From Oscillospiraceae bacterium (GTDB lineage Bacteria; Bacillota; Clostridia; Oscillospirales; Oscillospiraceae), in assembly GCA_009783555.1 (NCBI GenBank), contig WRDH01000012.1, positions 1-61,950 of the forward strand: DNA of 61,950 nucleotides, written 5' to 3'. Below, piece by piece: positions 33,201-42,200 of the stretch; positions within the stretch are counted from its first letter, which is position 1; the number at the start of each line of letters is the position of its first letter. The position numbers and the translations under genes are program-made. The notes under the pieces were generated by a model. It searched no databases and was not told where the DNA came from. It saw only the letters and a program-made list of their open reading frames with translations.

Positions 33201-36200
33201 CTCGCCACCGGTATCATTATACCTTGGCAGATTTGTAAACGTATGTGTCCAACCGTTAGCTGCATTTAGCGTCATTGGTTCGGAGATGATTTCCTGTCCG
33301 GCGACATTCATATTCATTATTAGGCGAACTTGAACCGATGCCGGTCTGATGCCGTCTTGATTGTTGCTGTCATTCCACTCTTTTCGGACAGTTATATCAT
33401 TGCGAGTCACCAGAGTATTGGTGATTGTAATGCTGTCCAACGGGTTAACCGCAGCATTAACTGCACTTGCGGTGCTCTGATAGCTTAGCGGAAATACGTT
33501 ATCAGTAACATTAACGTTGTCAATACTGATTTCACGCACAGTATACTCAAAAGCAGTACCGGCACTGTTTCGCACAGGCAGATTATCAAACCTTCCTGTC
33601 CACTGATTATTTAAGGTAAGCTCCTGCATAACACCCGTTTCTATCCAACCGCCTGTTTGACCGGTAACGGCAAGGCGGTATAACAATTCAACCCTAACCG
33701 GAGCAGTCTTTGCAAGCGGATTGTTGCCCGACATCCTGTCATTCCACGCCTTATTTACAGTAACATTCACTGTATCCAGAGTGTTGGTAGCAAATGCCAA
33801 ATGTGTCTGTGGTATAGCATCAATACTACCACTAATACTTTCAGCAGGTGTGCCGCCTGCTAACTCATATGTGTACGAAGTTGTATAACCTGCCACTCCA
33901 ACTTCGACAATTGTGTAATATAGTAACTGTGAATTACCCCTTTCAGTGTCAGTACCTAGTTCGTTACTATTAATCGGTAAATTACTCAATGTATATGTCC
34001 ATGACGGTGCCGAAATAGGTCCAAAGTCTCTTATATGAATCCTGTCTGTGATTCCATCGGAATTTGTCGTCGCGTACAGCCGCAGATGTATTGATGCAGG
34101 ACGTGTCGGATAATCCCCGAACTCAGTCCAAAACTTTTGTGCCGTTATATTCATGGTTTTCGGCTCATAAGAATTTTTGACCGTTACGGTTACATTGCCC
34201 GGATGATTCTCGAAAGTAACAGCAGGGCTAACTCTGTTGCCCGGGGATGCGCCGCCGGTTGCAGGCATGTACGAGAATACTCCGCTGTCTATCTTGTCTA
34301 TCTGATAAACCGGTTCATCATAATGTGTAACAATTTCTTCCTGCACATGGTATACAGTGTGCTCTTCGCCGTTTGCTCTGTATCTTGGCAGATTTGTAAA
34401 TGTGTGCGACCAGCTTGGAGCTCTTAGTTCCACATAACCGGAAACAATCTCCTCTGTGGTATTCATATCCTTTATAAGCCGTACCCGCACAAACTCGGGT
34501 CTCAAACCGTCTTGGTTTTCATCATCATCCCATTCTTTTGTAACTGTAATATTGCCACGCGTTTGAAGTGTATTCGTGACCGTTATGCCGTACACCGGAC
34601 CTTCCATGGCATTAACCGTTCCCTCACTGCTCTGATAACTGAGCGGAAAAACGCTTCCGGCGGTATCTACATTACCTATTTTGATTTCACGTACGGTATA
34701 CTGATATGCTATCCCGGCATAGTTCTGTCTTGGCAGATTTGTAAACGTTGCAGTCCATTGATTTTCTGAGGTTAGCTGCCGTGTAACATTTCTTGATGTC
34801 CATTCCGATGACTCTGGTACTGCAAGGCGATAATACAGCATTACTTCCACTGCTGCGGTCTTTGCAAACGGATTGTTGCCTGTTGGCGTTCCGTCATTCC
34901 ATATCTTGTTTACTGTGATGCTGCTAAGTGTTTGACAAGTATTCGTCACTGTTGCAGTGTAAGAATCTGACGGAGTTGCGATATTGCCTTTTATACCCGC
35001 AGCGGTACTGTTGCCGCCTGAATATACTATAGTCGGCTTGTGGTAACTTGTAATCGGTCCAACCTCGTCGTTCTCATTAAGCTCAACAACGGTATATATC
35101 AATGGATGGGTAATCCCCCGTGTCGCGGTCGCCTGTGTGCTTGTACCTCCTATGTTGTGCAATAGCGGAAGATTGTTCCACTCTGCGCTCCACAAGTTAT
35201 CTGCATCAACGATTGCAGGGTTAGTAATCCCCAATCCGGAAACCACCGTTGTGTTACCCAAACCATCTGTAACTAACAACCGTAACTTCACCGAGTTCGG
35301 GCGTGTATCATAATAAGGGTATTGATCAACCCATACCTTTTCTGCCGTTATATTCATAACCTGTGGAGTGTATCTGTTGGTGATGTTTACCACTGTAGCT
35401 GTCCCGACCGAACCGCTCACCCACATATTCAAAAACGCTCCACTGCCCGCAGTCCCCGATGCTGAAATACCCGTGCCAATCACGAAATCCGCAGGATGGT
35501 AATGCAGTATCGACGTTTCTGCCACATGGTAAGAACTTGGGGTTGTCCCATCCCGCCTGTACATAGGTAAATTCTCAAATGTATACGACCAGTAGTTGGA
35601 TTCTCTCAATGTCACGGGTGCCGATATTATTTCCTGCCCAACAACACCCATATCTCTTATCAAGCGTACTGTCACATATTCCGGTCTTCTGCCGTCTTGA
35701 TTGTTGTTATCGTCCCATATCTTATTTACTGTGATATTGGCACGCGTCTGTAAGGTGTTTCCAACTGTTGCTTTAACATATGGCGCAGTAGCAGACGGAT
35801 TACCCACAGGGTCGGTTACAGATGTTGAGAAGCTATATGGAGACTCACCGGTATTGAATGGCATCCCGCCTATCGACACTTCTCTCACGGTATATTGATA
35901 TGTAATACCTAAATTATTTACCTTAGGCAGACCTGTAAAATTAGCTGTCCATGGTGCTCCTGTAATTGTCCGTTCACTATTGATGCCTGTCGCCGCAATC
36001 CACTGACCGTCACCATTTGCGAGACGGTAATACAGCTTTACAGTCACGGGAGCAGTTGGTGCGAATTGATTGTTGTATGTACTCGAAAATACACCCGTGG
36101 CTGAATTGCGCCATACCTTTTCAACATCCAGCCTGACCGTGTCAAGCTTGTTTTCGAGTTCGATTCTCGCAACATTTTTTACGATGCCATTCTCAGTCAC

Positions 36201-39200
36201 CGCAGCAGTGTTAAGCTCTGTCACCGATACCGGGGTTGTATAGAAGGTTCCTGTACTTCCTATGCGATACGTCGCCGTATAAGCATGCATTTTCGTCACC
36301 GTGCCGGAACTATTTGTTTCCCTCACACGGTAGTGGAAATACTCTCCCTGATCATGCCGTGCGGTCAGTCCCGTCCATGTGTGCGTCTGTGTCCACGGCG
36401 ACTCGTTTGATACATTCAGCGGTACCGTCGGTACTTGACCGTTTCCGAGCTGCTCTGCGGTCATATCTGCCCAGTTGATGCCATCAGGGCTTCGTTGTAT
36501 CGTCACATATATTAAATCATCTTCCGGACGTATAAGCTCACGATGCGGCGCTCCTATGCTTGTGTCAATATCGGCATCCGACCAGTTTTTTGACACGGTT
36601 AAATCTATCTTTCTTTGATTGTTCTTGTTTGTAAACTGATAAACCATCGAGCCATCCAAAAGCGTTCCATTCGGAGCAGCAATAATGAATGACCCTGCCG
36701 GAATCGCTGCCTCAAGCAAATCATACTCCATCCTCGATACTACATCGCCGATGAGTTCCTCAACTGTGTACGTGCTCGATGTAACTCCATCCGCCATAAA
36801 TTGCGGTACATAAACCGTGCGCTCCGTCATATTGGCGGTTGTGGTCATAACAACATCCATGAACTGAAGCGAATTATTGTCGCGTGTAATCCGGAACGTG
36901 ATTGAAGACGGTCGCGTACCATCACGGTTGTTATCGTCTTCCCACACTTTGCGGATAGTCAACGGAATAGTCACAGCCGCATTTATTACCGGTGTAAGTG
37001 CACTGCCATCATTGCCGGCAACAATAAAGCCGCCTGCGGAACCTGCCGTAACATCCCTGTCGCCAATACGTGTCTCAATAAAGCGGTACTCCCTGATGAT
37101 ATCCGGAGCATTACCATATTGCGGTAATAGAGGATTATTGAATGTTATTGTCATTTGATGTGTTCCGGATGCCCGTAATGCGCTGATTATCTCTGCCCGA
37201 TTGCGTTCAATAGTATATGGAGTACCGGGAGTTCCGGTTCCGGGTTGATTAAAGAAGTCCCAATCTTTGTAAACAGTGCCTTCATACATTTCCCTGTACT
37301 GTAACCGGAGCGTAATGCTCGGAGGTATCATCATCTCCAGCTCAGACGGATTTTCGAGACTCATCGGCACTGACCCTGCGGCAGCTTGTCTTTCCCAAGC
37401 CTTAGTCACGGGTACAGTGGTCGTGCGAAGTGTATTTCGGAAGCTTGCAACCTTGTTCGTACCTCCCGTCGCCATCACTCGCAAGTTTCCTGCAGCCGTC
37501 GATGTCACAAGACCGTTGCCGATCATTGCAGACGGTATAGCTGCGCCGCCTGTAAGCACAGGTACTTGATAGTGATGATTAACACTGACTTCTTCGACAA
37601 AGTATATAAACTCAACACCTGTAAGCGAGAAGCGATAAAGAGTTGCCCCGGATGCCGTTCCCGGTCCACCCGGTGCGACGCCGACCGGAATCGCTTGTGA
37701 TGTACCCGCATTAACAACATAACCCCACCTGTTATCATTCCCTGCAGTTTTTGTCCAAACAATATCAACGGAGTTCGTTATTTCCTGGAATGTACCCGGT
37801 AGGATTGAATTCGGCGCGTTTCCCGCAATTGCTCGGTACACTCTTAGTGTCACGCTCGGCGGACTATCCAATGATGTATCTCCGTTTGCATATAAAAACC
37901 CGCCGTTTGGTCTTGTACCAAACAGATTGGTGCTATCTACCCAATCCTTGGTGCCGCCCAGACTCACTAAGCTGTTGTTTACACCTATATCACTGCTAAA
38001 CCCGTCATATCTGTTGGTTGCAAGGTCATAATGGAATGTTGCGGTAGTGGGGACACGCGGAATATTCGGCGGGAGAGGCGGAGTACCCGGAAATACCGTA
38101 TGGTTAGGAGGACCGGGAATGAATGTATACCCGTCTAAAGATTCTCTCAGGAAATATCGGTACGGTTGACCGTTATACCCGATTCTGAGCAATTTTCCTA
38201 ATTTTGTAAGATCCTCTTCATCCTCCGGTAAATCAAACCCTAAATTAGCCGCCGAGAACGTTTGAATCACACCTTGTTGGTTAAATCTTATTTCTATCTC
38301 GCCAACTTTTATCTCTGTGTTTCTTATGTCATTTCCGCCAATCACGGATGTATTTGCACCATTACCATTCCAAAACTCACCTGCACCGGTGGTCATAACA
38401 CGCCATAACTCAATCTTAGCGACAGGATTCAACTCAGTCATCTGTGCCAAAGTGAAAGGAGCATAGTTCCAGGTTTTCGTGACAGACACCGTAACTGTTT
38501 GTGCCTCTGTGCTTACATCATACTCATTGGTGACTTCCATCAAGTAATCATTATATACAGGGTCTTTATATCCGCCGGGCGTCTGACTGACTTCCTCTGC
38601 ACGGTATCTGATATATACACCGAACTCGTCATATTTCTCCATAGCGGCACCGCCGGCACCGAATGCAAATGAAGTATTTCCATTATGGAGAGTTACATTT
38701 GAAAATCCCAATACACGCTGCCATACAGGCAAACTGTTGTCGTCGCGTTGCATAAGCGCAAACTCAATCGTAGGAAAGCCGGCAGGCAACGTATCGCTCG
38801 GAACATTTTTCCATACCTTATAGCCGGACATAGAACGGGTAGCCTCACGCCTGTTAACGATAATACCGCCGTTGCCTACGCTTCCGGGTTGCCCTTCTGC
38901 TGTGACAGTAAATTTACGTTCAAAGTGACCATTAGTAGAAGGAACATCCGAATCATGAACCGGCACTTTATATACCGCCTTATCAGTAACATGGTTAAGC
39001 AACGGAACCACTGATACAGGCGATGGTCTTATCCACGGGTTAGGTACAACCGCCGGTGCTATCAGTTCCCAGTACTCGGTGACATAATCACTGCCGGGTC
39101 TGTTTGGCATACCTTCAACTACCGAATAGAATATCTCAACTCCTGAAGATGTATATCGTTCTAACGATTCAAATGTGCATTTCCAGTAATATTCGTTATA

Positions 39201-42200
39201 TAAGCCTGTCGTTGACCATGTACGCCCTACAAATCGCTCCACCTCCGAAGTTTTATCATCAATTGTTTGGTAAAGAGTCAGGAAGATATCGGGACGGCGG
39301 TAAGCCTCCATACGCGGGTCGAAATCTACGCCTGCAACACCTCCGTAAACTTCACCTCCGTAAGACGCAACACGAGCCACATCATGCCACAGCTTATATA
39401 CCGCAAAGTTTATCGTCTCCGAACGCTGGTTTGTCACCGTATATGAGTATTCGTCAGCTCTCGGTTCTGTCTGTCCCGGACGATGGTCGCCGAAATCAGT
39501 CCTCGTTCTGACAACACTTGCGGAATATCGATGCCCGTCGGAAAGCACATATGAACCGCCCGACACTATATGTGACCTTCCGGGGATTCTGGTTCCGTTT
39601 TCAGCCATCTCATGCACATATGTCTCTGTAACGCGGTATATGTACAGCACACCGTCAGGACTATACTTTGGAAGCGTAAGCCCGGGGAACTCCGGCACAC
39701 TCGTACTGTTCCACTGCAGCGACGATGGATTACTCGCATTCCATTGTAACAGGATTATCCCGTTAAACATCGTATCCGAAATCAGATTCCCTTTGTCGTC
39801 TTCATTCGGCCGATGCCAAACATCCTCATCATATGCGTTGGTGTAATTTAAGCGGCGGTGTATCTCAATTTGAACCTGCTGCGGTACCCTCTCGTGGTGC
39901 AAAGCGTCATTCCAATTTTTCCTAATGTCTATTTCTACCTCGCCGGTGCGGACATTTCTGAACGTATAAGACGTGCGGTAAGACGTGGTAGCGACATATG
40001 CATCCGGAATACCTAAACTTGTATTAAGCGCGGAGCCGGTTGTAAATCCCGCTTTAGCGAATACATCATAAAAATGCGCATCAGTCTTTAGCGCACCGAG
40101 TCGTGTACCGTAAGCAGTGCCTAAAGACAAGTATGGAAACGCTGCCGGATTATCTTGATTATACTGCACAAGATAATTAACAGGGTTAGCGACAGTCCCG
40201 CGTACAACATGACGCTCCCTTACAAAATAATTATTGTAATTCTGGTCTTCTACCTCTATATAATCACTGGTTGGTTCATTGTCTGCATCCATAATTGGCA
40301 CTTGGATTTTATGGGAAAGGCGCATAAACGCCATCCAATCATTTCCTCTGGTTAACGTTGCACTGCTTACATAAGTAACGGAGCCACCGACACCGACATG
40401 ATACAATTCCATGACGACATTGCCTCGGCAGGCAAGGTCTCCGTCATCAGCCCATTCCTTATGAACGGTTACATAACGGCCTGATTCCCCTGCCGGTGTG
40501 TTGGTGAAATCAGCCTCGGTTACACCAACCCTCGGGTTTAATCTATCATAGAATCTGAATTGAAATGAGTTATGATACCCGGTTTTAGCAACTTCTCTGA
40601 CAACATAAACAATTTCACGACCCCGCTCATCATATCGGGGAAGACCTGATATAACAAGCCAACCGCCGGCATCCCCGCCCGCTTGCCCCGCATCAGGCAC
40701 ATCAATAAATAACTGGTTAGTTGTTAAGGTCGGATTTGATGTGCTGGTTGGTCTGGTCGTGACCGTACCGCTATTATCCATTGATATTTTAAGATTCGGG
40801 TCAATCCAGTTAATTTGCCCCCCATCTGCGCGGGTCACGACAAAACGTACTGTGCCTTGAGGATTATTCGGATGCGTCCCATTCCAGGTTTTCCTAATCC
40901 TTACTTCACTCTCACCGATTAAGGTGTTGGTTATGCGCGTGTTTGCAATCGGTGTACCTTCATCATTTAGCTCAGTGCTGGTGGTACTCTTGCCCATCCT
41001 GTAAACATACCCGTCATCAAATGTAATTACCGGATTTAGCTGGTCCTTTGGCACATCAACTTTATCCTCATCTATAGTTACTGCAACCTCTGATATACGG
41101 TATTCATACTCACGTCCCTGACCGTCAAATTTCGGAAGATTACCAAATGAATGGGTCAGCTCCATAACTTCAGCACGAAAACCGGATAATTCATAGTCGG
41201 TGACCCACTCCCATGTACTCGCTTCCGGTCTGTGCGGAAGCATTGCAGACAGTCTTCGCTCCACTCGCACGGTAATAGATGCGTTCATGCTCTGACGTGC
41301 GGCGGCTTCCCATCTCTTTGTCACCGACACGCCAGCCGAGCCGACACGGCGGTTATTTAACGTACCTCCATTAAAAAGTGTGCCGTCTATGCTTAATGCG
41401 TTATCGGGAACAAAAAAAGGTGAGCTGCTGCTGTAAACGGGAAAGCTTCTGTAAAAACCCGGACTTGTAATAAGTTCTCTTACAAAATAAACATACTCTT
41501 GACCTTCGCTGTCAAAACGCGGCAACGGATATCCCGGAATACCGCTGAAATCTATTACAACTTCATTTTCGCTTCTGTCAATTTCAATTTCAAATCCCGA
41601 AACAACCGATGCTGTCCTGTAGCTCATCCCCGGGGTATTCGGATAACGGTTTAGCTGAAAGCTGCCCCTCGGACGAGTGCTTGCAGGAGCATTGTCATCT
41701 TGCCAAACCTTCCGGGCATCAAATCCCACTTCGTCTGTAAGCCTGTTGATTATAACACCTTGATTGAAGCACCTTTCAATATCCTCGGCGGAGGCTCCCA
41801 CATTCTCATAAGAAGCCACATATCTTACAGTATCATATGGTGCCGGCACATTATGCCCGCCTGCGATGCTTAAATCATTGTTTTCGTTAACAAAATAATG
41901 GAACTGTGTACCATCGGAATCAAACATGGGAATATCCGAAATAGTTATAGTCCATCTGTTTGAAGCCGGATTGGGCAGCTCAGGCGGAGTGGGCATCGCC
42001 GGAATATTATAGGTAATGGTCACATCCGGAATAATGTTTTCACTGAAATCAGCCAGCGTCCCTAATTGCACAGTATCATCCCCGGACAATCTGCTGAAAT
42101 TAAGGTTTGCACTGAGTTCATCCCAACCGACTCTGGTTAAGTGTTTATTATTGGCATCCTTCCACTCTTTTGTAAACGTAAATACCTCTCTACGGGTATT

